Positions 9,495 to 17,041 of a DNA stretch of 64,000 bases are shown here, piece after piece (within the stretch, counting starts at the first letter, position 1; the number at the start of each line of letters is the position of its first letter). Both the position numbers and the translations under genes were made by a program. The stretch comes from Desulfobacteraceae bacterium (GTDB taxonomy: Bacteria; Desulfobacterota; Desulfobacteria; Desulfobacterales; Desulfosalsimonadaceae): positions 21,885-85,884 of the forward strand of contig JABZFM010000022.1 of the NCBI GenBank assembly GCA_014237465.1, written 5' to 3'. The notes beneath the pieces are model-generated. The model did not search any database, was not told the origin of the DNA, and saw nothing but the letters and a program-made list of their open reading frames with translations.

Positions 9495-10184
9495 ATGCCT
9501 GAAAATTTGAAAATCACCATTGTCGCAGACGACCGGGAAAGACAAAGCCGGGTGATCAAGTATCTGTCGGAAATGCCGGATGTTGCCGTAGAGATCGCAA
9601 GGCTGTCGACAGGGGATTATCTGGCTGACAACCGGATTGTTTTTGAAAGAAAAACACTCAATGATTTTGCAATGTCGATTATTGACGGCCGGCTTTTCAA
9701 GCAGGCCGCAAGGCTGGCAAACAACAGATACAAGCCGGTCGTGATACTGGAGGGCACGGGACGGGACCTTTCGGTAAACGGCATCCGCCGGGAAGCAATG
9801 CAGGGGGCGCTGATTTCCATCAGTTTAATATACGGGATCCCGGTGCTCCGCGCTATGGATTCATATGAAACCGCGAGCCTGATAAGATACGCAGCTTTTC
9901 AGATTCGCTCTATTACCGGCGGCGGTTTCTCAAACCGTGCCGGGTATCAGCCCAAAACAAAATCCAAAAGGCAGCTCTTTATTCTGCAGGGACTGCCGGG
10001 GATCGGTCCGAAGAAAGCCAAAAAACTGCTGGATATGTTTGGAAGCGTTGAAAGGATCATTGCCGCAAGCGTTGAAGAGATTCAAATCGTTGACGGGATA
10101 AGCAACCGTTTAGCCGAAAAAATAAAATGGGCGGTACACGAAGAAACAGCAGCGTATGGTTTTCATGATGACTTTGACATCTGA
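9495..10184 (+). CDS. ERCC4-type nuclease with C-terminal helix-hairpin-helix domain
   Basis: 229 residues. An N-terminal XPF/ERCC4 nuclease domain carries DDRER, GDYLA and the catalytic ERKT motif (near residues 13-55). A tandem HhH region follows with LPGIGPKKAKKLL and a second hairpin (VDGISNRLAEKI). This is the architecture of archaeal Hef nuclease halves and bacterial ERCC4 proteins that cut branched or forked DNA. It lacks the helicase part. It stands downstream of the restriction-like operon after a 216-base gap with a hairpin, so it may be transcribed separately. The start ATG has only a weak ribosome site. Confidence 0.85.
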   Translation: MPENLKITIVADDRERQSRVIKYLSEMPDVAVEIARLSTGDYLADNRIVFERKTLNDFAMSIIDGRLFKQAARLANNRYKPVVILEGTGRDLSVNGIRREAMQGALISISLIYGIPVLRAMDSYETASLIRYAAFQIRSITGGGFSNRAGYQPKTKSKRQLFILQGLPGIGPKKAKKLLDMFGSVERIIAASVEEIQIVDGISNRLAEKIKWAVHEETAAYGFHDDFDI

Positions 10185-10263
10185 TTCTGTCTGTTGATTT
10201 TTTTGTTAAAGTAATTAACAGATCGGCAAGGAATGCATCCGGAAATGTGCCATTTTCTACCCG

Positions 10264-10359
10264 GCCACTGATTGCATCATGCCGAAGGAAGGGGTTTTTG
10301 CCAGGGTTCTGTCCGGTGGAATTATCCGGGTAGATGATCCTGTCATGATTATGGAATAG
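10264..10359 (+). pseudogene. MOSC-domain C-terminal fragment, copy 2
   Basis: The frame reads ATDCIMPKEGVFARVLSGG and ends at TAG, the same C-terminal MOSC segment as at 4602-4694. By eye about three quarters of bases match between copies, starting and ending at nearly the same points. No intact MOSC gene lies in the window. Confidence 0.6.
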
Positions 10360-10367
10360 AAACGGAG

Positions 10368-10427
10368 GGGCCAGATTTGCTCGTGGCTCATTGCAAATTT
10401 TTACAAGAGCCAAGAGCAGACTTGATC
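10368..10427. repeat. REP-like hairpin, family H copy 2
   Basis: TGCTCGTGGCTC (10378-10389) pairs with GAGCCAAGAGCA (10407-10418) with one mismatch; the loop TTGCAAATTTTTACAA is shared with the other copies. It lies between the MOSC fragment and the convergent lipoprotein gene. Confidence 0.7.
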
Positions 10428-10443
10428 CCAAATTTTTCTGTTT

Positions 10444-11034
10444 TTAATTTTCAGAAGGTCTTACAGTGATTGCCATGGCTTCAATATACTTCACAACAAC
10501 CTCATCGCCTTTTTTGACGTTTTTAAAGTTTTCCACATCATCATCGACTTCGATCGTTGTGATATTTCCTTGCGGACCTCTTAAGTCAACAAGTCTGGTT
10601 TCATAATCGATATTGTCTACAGTTGCTCTAAGTTCAACGACTGAGTATGTGGCAGCCTCCGGTTTTTGCCCTTCAGGGGCTCTGACAGCGCCACCGCCGG
10701 CTGTTGCAGAGGGCCCTTCTCCGGCCTTTTCAACGCTGATTGCCATGGATTGGGTATACAGAACTTCGACAATGTCTCCGACGTCTACATTTTTAAAATT
10801 ATAGGCGTCTTCAGGAACGTAAAGCGAGACCATATTTCCTTTCGGGCCTTTTAATGTCACGTGGCGATCTTTATAATCAATAGCTTCTACTGAGGCTGTA
10901 AATGACACTTCTTCTCCCAGTTCAATGCCTGGCGGCAATTCAAGGTCTTTCTTCTGGCTGCAGCTCCAGAGAGCCATCGATAATAAAACAGCGAATAATA
11001 TGAATAATACATTTTTAAAATTTTTCGCCCACAT
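10444..11034 (-). CDS. Lipoprotein with two tandem OB-like/beta repeats
   Basis: 196 residues from the chosen ATG, which has GGAGG seven bases upstream; a longer frame starts at 11070 without a ribosome site. A type II signal peptide ends at WSC. The mature part is an internal duplication: VEAIDYKDRHVTLKGPKGN...NVDVGD...AMAISV is repeated as VDNIDYETRLVDLRGPQGN...NVKKGD...AMAITV, joined by an Ala/Gly-rich linker. The protein is probably anchored in the outer or inner membrane. The function is unknown. Confidence 0.8.
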   Translation of the reverse strand: MWAKNFKNVLFILFAVLLSMALWSCSQKKDLELPPGIELGEEVSFTASVEAIDYKDRHVTLKGPKGNMVSLYVPEDAYNFKNVDVGDIVEVLYTQSMAISVEKAGEGPSATAGGGAVRAPEGQKPEAATYSVVELRATVDNIDYETRLVDLRGPQGNITTIEVDDDVENFKNVKKGDEVVVKYIEAMAITVRPSEN

Positions 11035-11136
11035 GTACTTTCCTCCTTCAATTACAGATTTAAATGACATATTTATCCTTTACGATTAATAAACTTGTAT
11101 AAAGTCAGATTTGGACTTTTTACGAATCCATCATGA

Positions 11137-11769
11137 TTACGGTACATAGGTCAGGTCTGCCTGCAAAGTAAATTCCAGCACGGTCCCGGTCGGAATGTGA
11201 ACAGTATTTCCTGATGTCAGCAGTGATCCGGCTAGCCCGACTGCTGCGCCTCTTTTAGCACCCTTTGATCCGCCCCATAAGCCACCGACAACTGCGCCAC
11301 CGGCTGCGGAACCGGCTGTTGACCCGGCTGTGTTTTCAGTAACCGCCTTGAGTCCGCTGCTTACGATGGGATGAGGTATATCATTTATCATGATGTCGGA
11401 TAATTGAAGAAGAAGTTCTGATTTACCCGCCAGCCTTCCGCTCTGTTTTGCCTGGGTCAGCCTGCCATACAGCTTGCTTCCTTTTGGGGCGAGTACTTTT
11501 CCGTTAACCGCAAGGTTCATATCGAGCGTGACCGTGAACATATGCCCCACACCATGCTGTCTGGAGTCTATGGTGTTATCCATGCGAACAAGCATACGTG
11601 TTCCGGCGGGCACGATGATCGGCGCAGGCGCAGTAGATGTTTCCTGAATTTTCTCTGTCGTGCCGGTTTGATCTTCAGATGACGCAATACCGGCAAAAGA
11701 GAATACGATAAGAAGGCAAAAAGAGATGAGGCTTATTGAGCCGAGTTTGCATAATCTTTGTGTGTTCAT
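11137..11769 (-). CDS. Secreted TrbI/VirB10-like beta-domain protein
   Basis: 210 residues with a signal peptide (hydrophobic stretch about 10-28). The mature part has VPAGTRMLVRMDNTIDS, LAPKGSKLYGRL and SGRLAGKSEL, which resemble the C-terminal periplasmic beta domain of TrbI/VirB10 proteins, and a glycine-zipper segment (GSTAGSAAGGAVVGGLWGG). No other conjugation gene is near, so an isolated envelope role is more likely than secretion-system function. AAGGAG lies well placed before the ATG. Confidence 0.75.
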   Translation of the reverse strand: MNTQRLCKLGSISLISFCLLIVFSFAGIASSEDQTGTTEKIQETSTAPAPIIVPAGTRMLVRMDNTIDSRQHGVGHMFTVTLDMNLAVNGKVLAPKGSKLYGRLTQAKQSGRLAGKSELLLQLSDIMINDIPHPIVSSGLKAVTENTAGSTAGSAAGGAVVGGLWGGSKGAKRGAAVGLAGSLLTSGNTVHIPTGTVLEFTLQADLTYVP

Positions 11770-11982
11770 GATTAAACTCCTTTTAGTTTTATCGGTTCTT
11801 TTTCTTTAGATTCATCAATTGGGTGCAATTGAGGTGAATGGCATTCAGAATTATTCTGTTCTGTATTTGTTCGCTCATCTGTTACTGCAAGAAATATCGT
11901 TGAGAGAGTGAATTTTATATGGACTAACGTAAACATCAATCAAAAATTTGTCAAACTTTCCGCATACAGGGGAGATAAATAT

Positions 11983-12093
11983 ATGTCAGCAAACAAACCA
12001 ACATCAAATCTTCGGCAATCTCCTTCCTCAATTCCCGCAAGTCAACATGACCAACTTCCAGTAAATATGATTGAAAATATGCATGGTCTATAA
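11983..12093 (+). CDS. Possible small protein, 36 residues
   Basis: An ATG with GGGGAG eight bases upstream opens a 36-codon frame rich in Ser, Pro, Gln and Asn (MSANKPTSNL...). There is no signal peptide or recognisable domain. It lies alone in the 535-base gap between divergent genes. Support is only the ribosome site and the open frame. Confidence 0.35.
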   Translation: MSANKPTSNLRQSPSSIPASQHDQLPVNMIENMHGL

Positions 12094-12304
12094 TTGTTGA
12101 TTTATATTTTTTTGTCAATATTAACCCGGACTTTAAACAGTAACCCGGTTTTTGAAAATTTATTTAAGTTGATTGCTCATCCTTAATTAAGGATATATAA
12201 TATCCAATATATTTAATTCATGATATTATTATGAAAAATTACAAAAAATCCACAGAAAAAAATATCGTTTGTCTAAAGTTCTACTTAAAAAAAGGCATAA
12301 TGAC

Positions 12305-12424
12305 ATGAATAATAGAAAACAATCTGCAAAAGAGGTCCTTTCTATTGTTTTAATAGGTTTGTTTACAACGTCAGGATGCACGGGCCGGTTCTCGGTATTA
12401 ACTTTGTCTGGTAGAAAGGAGTGA
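12305..12424 (+). CDS. Possible small lipoprotein or upstream leader ORF, 39 residues
   Basis: A short frame with a hydrophobic segment (EVLSIVLIGLFTTSGC) resembles a minimal lipoprotein precursor, though the lipobox is weak. Its last codons contain AAAGGAG, which is well placed to serve as the ribosome site of the next gene, whose proposed ATT start lies 3 bases after this stop. It may therefore be a coupled upstream ORF and not a functional protein. Confidence 0.4.
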   Translation: MNNRKQSAKEVLSIVLIGLFTTSGCTGRFSVLTLSGRKE

Positions 12425-12427
12425 CCT

Positions 12428-13033
12428 ATTAAACGGGTAGTTAAAAATCGTCTGCTGCATCAATTGCTGAATCAATCGAATCAATCAGTCTTTTTCATCT
12501 TTCTTGCGGCATTCTTTTTTATCGGCGGTTGTGCCACCCTTTCAAGCCTTTCATTGGAAAAGAAGCATGCGATCGATATGATGGCTGCAAAAGCAGTGGC
12601 AGAGTTGATCAACCGGAATCCGGATCTCCAACCGGTATTTGACAACGCTGCCGGTTACATGGTTATTGATGCCAAGGTCACAAAAATCCCGGTGTTTGGA
12701 TTCGGCCGCGGAAAGGGTGTGGTACTTAATAAAAATACCGGCAAGCGAACATACCTGAAAGTAACTCGGGCAGATATTGGCGGTGGTTTTGGAATCCGTG
12801 CGTTTAAAGTGATTGCCGTGACTGCGGATGAGAATATCGTGGCCGAGGCAGAAAAGGGCAAATTCCTTTTTAAAGCAGGCGCTGAAGCAGCGGCCGGCGA
12901 TGCAAGCGCAGAAGGGGCAGCAGGTAACACGAGAGAGGGGGTTCAAATCTTTACACTGGCAGAGGGTGGCGCCTCAGTCACTTTTACTGTACATGTTATT
13001 TATCTGCAACCGTACCGTAACGTAGGCGATTAA
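12428..13033 (+). CDS. SYLF/YSC84-like lipoprotein, apparent ATT start
   Basis: The protein carries a type II signal peptide (FFFIGGC) and a lipid-binding SYLF-like core (GYMVIDAKVTKIPVFGFGRG, RADIGGGFGIRAFKVIAV). No ATG or GTG start exists in frame: the previous in-frame stop is TGA at 12422-12424. AAAGGAG at 12415-12421 lies six bases before ATT at 12428, giving MKRVVKNRLLHQLLNQ as the n-region; TTG at 12464 is the only common alternative but has no ribosome site. It heads a cluster with the outer-membrane barrel and the HGYR-repeat protein, suggesting an envelope function. Confidence 0.78.
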   Translation: MKRVVKNRLLHQLLNQSNQSVFFIFLAAFFFIGGCATLSSLSLEKKHAIDMMAAKAVAELINRNPDLQPVFDNAAGYMVIDAKVTKIPVFGFGRGKGVVLNKNTGKRTYLKVTRADIGGGFGIRAFKVIAVTADENIVAEAEKGKFLFKAGAEAAAGDASAEGAAGNTREGVQIFTLAEGGASVTFTVHVIYLQPYRNVGD

Positions 13034-13097
13034 AAAATTTCAAACGTTCATTTGAAAAATTAAAAGCATCCATTTAAAAAAATATAAACATGGATCA

Positions 13098-14468
13098 ATG
13101 ATACATAAACAAATAAGTCATACTGCAAATTGCCAAATGATAAAGCCTCAGCAGCTCTTTCGATTTCTGGTCATACAGACCATCATAATGATGATCGGTT
13201 TAACGGTTACCTCCCTTGCCAATAGCGGTCAAAACACGAAAGCCCCGAGTATTACAAAAGATGTAATGGATGATGAAGATAAAAAACTTACACCGCTTAT
13301 CCTGCCATATGCGTTTTACACGGAATCCTTTGAGTTTATTGTCGGTGTCGGCGGGGGAGCTACCGGTTTTCAGGATGGACAGGCAGGTGTTTATGGAACG
13401 GTGTTCACGACAACAAATTCCACAACGGGTGCCTTTCTGCTCGGTACTGATACCCGGGTTCCTTTAGGTCGGCGATTGTTTGTTGACTCTATTATTACCT
13501 ACGGATGGTATGCCGAGGTAAGGGATTATATCTCAGGCAACCCTGATTTTCCAGATGAAGAGGCGGGATCAAATGATTCAAGCCCGGAAAATTATGTTAC
13601 GTCATCGGGATATGACAGTTGGGCAGAGTTTAACTTTAAGTACATCCTGCCTTGGGGAAATGCCGGCAGTTCAGGCATCAGTACTTATAAACTGGACCAT
13701 GGACTTCTGGTATCCGGTGCAACGGGTGGCGAGTTCTGGAATCCGCTAAAAAGCGGAATATCGTTTATCGAATTTCAGCCCTTTTATCGATACCGTACGT
13801 TTGAGTTTCCTACAGATGTGTCATCAGGCAGCACCAATGGTTTTGAGTTCGGTTTTGTGCATGATAATCGGGACTATCCCCAGAATCCATCAACCGGGAG
13901 TATCCAAAGATTAAACGTAACAAGTGATTTTGGCTGGTTTGGCAGTGAATCGTGGACAGTGATAAAGGGAGGGGCGAGCAAGTATATCTCTTTGGGAGAG
14001 ACTGAAAAATTTCGCCAACGTGTTATTGCCTTAAATCTGTGGGTCTCTGATAACATAAGTGAAGAAGTACAATATACAGATGAAGGGGAACGTCATTTGC
14101 ATCGGGCACCGGCCTATCTGGGGTCCTCGCTGGGAGGTTTTTATCAGTTAAGAGGTTATCCCCAGTATCGCTTTAGTGACAAAGTCGCAATCTACTATGG
14201 GGCTGAATTCAGACTCATTCCGGACTGGAATCCCCTTGGTCGAATTAGTGTCCTTAAATTTTTTGATATCGACTGGATACAGCTTGTCGGGATTTTAGAA
14301 GCCGGTCGGGTTGACAGTCACTTATCAGCAGATTCCTTTTATAAGGATCTGCACTGGGATATTGGTTTGGGAATCAGAATTATGGCACGAAAAGTGGTTC
14401 TCCGAATTGACGGGGCGGCCTCAGATGAGGGCTTCTCCATGTGGGCCATGGCAGGGCAGGCTTTTTGA
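13098..14468 (+). CDS. BamA/TamA-family outer membrane beta-barrel protein
   Basis: 456 residues with a long n-region and signal anchor (FLVIQTIIMMIGLTVTSLA) and a C-terminal aromatic residue (GQAF) typical of outer-membrane barrels. Alternating strands and segments such as GFEFGFVHDNRDYPQNPSTGS and LGGFYQLRGYPQYRFSDKVAIYYGAEFR match the surface-antigen (D15) barrel of BamA/TamA. POTRA domains are absent, so this is a barrel-only member. It sits between the SYLF lipoprotein and the HGYR protein, all on the plus strand. Confidence 0.82.
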   Translation: MIHKQISHTANCQMIKPQQLFRFLVIQTIIMMIGLTVTSLANSGQNTKAPSITKDVMDDEDKKLTPLILPYAFYTESFEFIVGVGGGATGFQDGQAGVYGTVFTTTNSTTGAFLLGTDTRVPLGRRLFVDSIITYGWYAEVRDYISGNPDFPDEEAGSNDSSPENYVTSSGYDSWAEFNFKYILPWGNAGSSGISTYKLDHGLLVSGATGGEFWNPLKSGISFIEFQPFYRYRTFEFPTDVSSGSTNGFEFGFVHDNRDYPQNPSTGSIQRLNVTSDFGWFGSESWTVIKGGASKYISLGETEKFRQRVIALNLWVSDNISEEVQYTDEGERHLHRAPAYLGSSLGGFYQLRGYPQYRFSDKVAIYYGAEFRLIPDWNPLGRISVLKFFDIDWIQLVGILEAGRVDSHLSADSFYKDLHWDIGLGIRIMARKVVLRIDGAASDEGFSMWAMAGQAF

Positions 14469-14596
14469 TACCTATGCAATAAGCTGGAGACAGTTTTGTG
14501 ATGACATTTTAAAAATTAACCAACATAATAAAATAGTTTAATAATCTTTTATCATTAATAGGTGTAATTTTCAGATTAAATATTGGAGAAAGCCTC

Positions 14597-16837
14597 ATGA
14601 TAGAACGAATCAAATGGACATCAATATTTCTGTTTTTATTTGTGCTTTTTTTCGCAAATGCCTGGGCTCAGGAAGAAGGTACTATCGACTGGCCAAGAGA
14701 GATAAAAATTAAACAGGGTGTTGTCATTATTTATCAGCCTCAGCCGGAAAAGTTTGAGGATAATCATCTTGAAGGTCGATTCGCAGTGTCCATTGAACTT
14801 AAAGACGCTGGTGAACCCATATTCGGTGCCGCCTGGTTTAAAGCCCGGCTGGAAACTGATCGGGATGAACGCATGGCCACGATTGCAGATTTATCAATCA
14901 CCCGAGTCCGTCTCCCGGATGTGGATGAGGCGAGACATCAGGAGTTTGTCGATTTACTGGAAAAAGAGATCCCTAAATGGGATCTTCCCCTATCCATGGA
15001 TCGTCTGATTGCCTCACTGGAACTTGCCGAGCAACGTGTGAAAGCAGCTGATACAATCAATACTGCGCCGCCGATTGTTCTGTTTATGGACGAGCCTGCT
15101 ATATTGATTTCCATTGACGGAGAACCACGCCTCAAACAGGAGGAGGGGTCTGAGATTATGCGTGTTGTCAACACCCCGTATACCATTCTTTTAAACCCTT
15201 CAGAAAATAAATATTATCTTTATGCAGATGCGGATACCTGGTACGAGGCAGGTGATATCAAAGGAGAGTGGGCGATTGCAAAAAAAGTGCCTTCCGAAAT
15301 TTCAAAAAAAGCCCCTAAAGAAGATCCTGATGCTGAACCCCAAGCTGATCCAGAAGAAGAAGTAAAGCCGGGTCCGCCACCTAAAATTATTGTGGCGACT
15401 GAGCCGACTGAGTTAATCTCCAGTACAGGCCCGGCGGAATATACACCCATCTCCGGCACAGACCTTCTGTATATGGGCAACTCTGACAGCGACATGCTGC
15501 TTCATATCAAAACCCAGACATATTATGTTCTGCTGGCAGGGAGATGGTATAAAAGTTTACAACTTCAAGGTCCCTGGGAATATGTCCCCGGGGATATGCT
15601 TCCACCGGATTTTGCCAAAATCCCGGAAGACTCGGAGATGAGTACGGTTTTATATTCAGTTCCGGGAACGAATGCGGCTAAAGATGCAATACTGGATGCA
15701 CAGATACCACAAACAGCAAGTGTTGAAATAAAAAAAGCCAGCTTAACGGTTACATACGATGGCAAGCCCAAGTTTGAAGGTGTTAAAGGGACAACAATGG
15801 CCTATGCAGTAAACACGGAGACGCCTGTGATCCGGCTTAAGAAACGTTATTATGCCTGTGATCAGGCTGTCTGGTTTGATGCAGATAATGCAGAAGGGCC
15901 CTGGACGATTGCGACGTCAATCCCGGATGAGATCTATACCATACCGCCTGAATGTCCTGTTTATAATGTGATATTTGTGCGGATCTACGATTCCACACCC
16001 GAAGTGGTTTATGTGGGCTATACATCCGGATATACACATACCTATGTGTATCATGGTACTGTCGTTTACGGCACCGGGTATTATTATCCATACTGGTATG
16101 GAAGCTGGTATTATCCCCGTCCGGTAACCTATGGGTTTCACGTACGTTATAATCCGTGGATGGGCTGGGGGTTCGGCTGGAGTTACTGCAGCGGACCTTT
16201 CCGGTTCACCATCGGAGTGGGGGGATGGTATCGCGGCGGCTGGTGGGGGCCGGGGCGTTACCATGGCTATCGACACGGCTACAGACATGGCTACCGGCAC
16301 GGATATCGACATGGCGCCCGCGCCGGGTACAGAGCAGGGAGTCTCGCATCCCATCGCCAGAACATGTATCGCAGTCAACGTAACCAGGCACGGGTGAAAC
16401 CGGGATCTATGCCGGCTGATGATCGGGCAAGGGCCGGCGGTGTAAGCAATCGTGCAAATAATGTTTACACGGACAAGAATGGCAATGTCCATCGCAGGAC
16501 AGACCAGGGATGGGAAAAACGTACCAAAGACGGATGGCAGTCTGATAAGGGGCAAACAAAGCCGGCTCAAAATATCCAGAGTAAGCCTGCTCAGAATGTT
16601 CAGAATAAGCCGGCTCAAACCCGGCAGCCGCAAACCCAGCAGAGGCAGACCGGTCAATCCGTTCAAAGGCCTTCTTCCGGCCAGTCTTCGAATACAAAGC
16701 AGTTAGAGCGAAGCCACCAGGCACGCCAGCGCGGCACACAAAATACGAACAGTTACAACTGGCAGACGGGCGGCAGCCGACATGGCGGTGGGGCTGTACG
16801 TAGCGGTGGTGGTGCACGTGGCGGTGGCCGCAGGTAG
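14597..16837 (+). CDS. Large secreted repeat protein with HGYR tract
   Basis: 746 residues; signal peptide cleaved after about residue 25 (ANAWA). An N-terminal domain is followed by three related beta units (about 155-240, 270-350, 375-455) each with YYLYADADTWYEAGDIKGEWA-like cores (W/Y...GPW). A Tyr/Trp/Gly-rich segment then holds five tandem HGYR or RHG units (about 553-575), and a Gln/Pro-rich, low-complexity tail ends in Gly-Arg. A start-proximal GGAGA supports the ATG. Proteins of this shape are common and uncharacterised in Desulfobacterales; a surface or matrix role is inferred. Confidence 0.75.
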   Translation: MIERIKWTSIFLFLFVLFFANAWAQEEGTIDWPREIKIKQGVVIIYQPQPEKFEDNHLEGRFAVSIELKDAGEPIFGAAWFKARLETDRDERMATIADLSITRVRLPDVDEARHQEFVDLLEKEIPKWDLPLSMDRLIASLELAEQRVKAADTINTAPPIVLFMDEPAILISIDGEPRLKQEEGSEIMRVVNTPYTILLNPSENKYYLYADADTWYEAGDIKGEWAIAKKVPSEISKKAPKEDPDAEPQADPEEEVKPGPPPKIIVATEPTELISSTGPAEYTPISGTDLLYMGNSDSDMLLHIKTQTYYVLLAGRWYKSLQLQGPWEYVPGDMLPPDFAKIPEDSEMSTVLYSVPGTNAAKDAILDAQIPQTASVEIKKASLTVTYDGKPKFEGVKGTTMAYAVNTETPVIRLKKRYYACDQAVWFDADNAEGPWTIATSIPDEIYTIPPECPVYNVIFVRIYDSTPEVVYVGYTSGYTHTYVYHGTVVYGTGYYYPYWYGSWYYPRPVTYGFHVRYNPWMGWGFGWSYCSGPFRFTIGVGGWYRGGWWGPGRYHGYRHGYRHGYRHGYRHGARAGYRAGSLASHRQNMYRSQRNQARVKPGSMPADDRARAGGVSNRANNVYTDKNGNVHRRTDQGWEKRTKDGWQSDKGQTKPAQNIQSKPAQNVQNKPAQTRQPQTQQRQTGQSVQRPSSGQSSNTKQLERSHQARQRGTQNTNSYNWQTGGSRHGGGAVRSGGGARGGGRR

Positions 16838-16895
16838 TGTTAATTTCTTCTGTGCCTGATTCGCCCATTGATTGAAAAAATGAACGAATAAAGAC

Positions 16896-16953
16896 GGGGT
16901 CTGCTCTTGACTCATTGCAAGTTTTTTACAAGAGTCAGGAGCAGATATGCCCC
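16896..16953. repeat. REP-like hairpin, family H copy 3
   Basis: TCTGCTCTTGACTC (16900-16913) pairs with GAGTCAGGAGCAGA (16932-16945), flanked by GGGG and CCCC. It lies between convergent genes, where it could end transcripts from both sides. Confidence 0.75.
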
Positions 16954-17041
16954 GGTTTTTTAAATTTAAATAGTGCCCGATCGAAAACCGCCAATTTTCC
17001 CAATTTCTGCGTTGGGATCAAATTTTAATCCTCAAAAGACT

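Noticed and set aside
4602..10359. Integrated phage or conjugative element between the MOSC fragments
   Set aside because: No integrase, relaxase or structural phage gene lies in the interval, and no tRNA borders it.
15917..16666. Minus-strand frame of 249 codons
   Set aside because: Opposite the HGYR-repeat gene; low-complexity mirror of its repeats with no supporting start or family.
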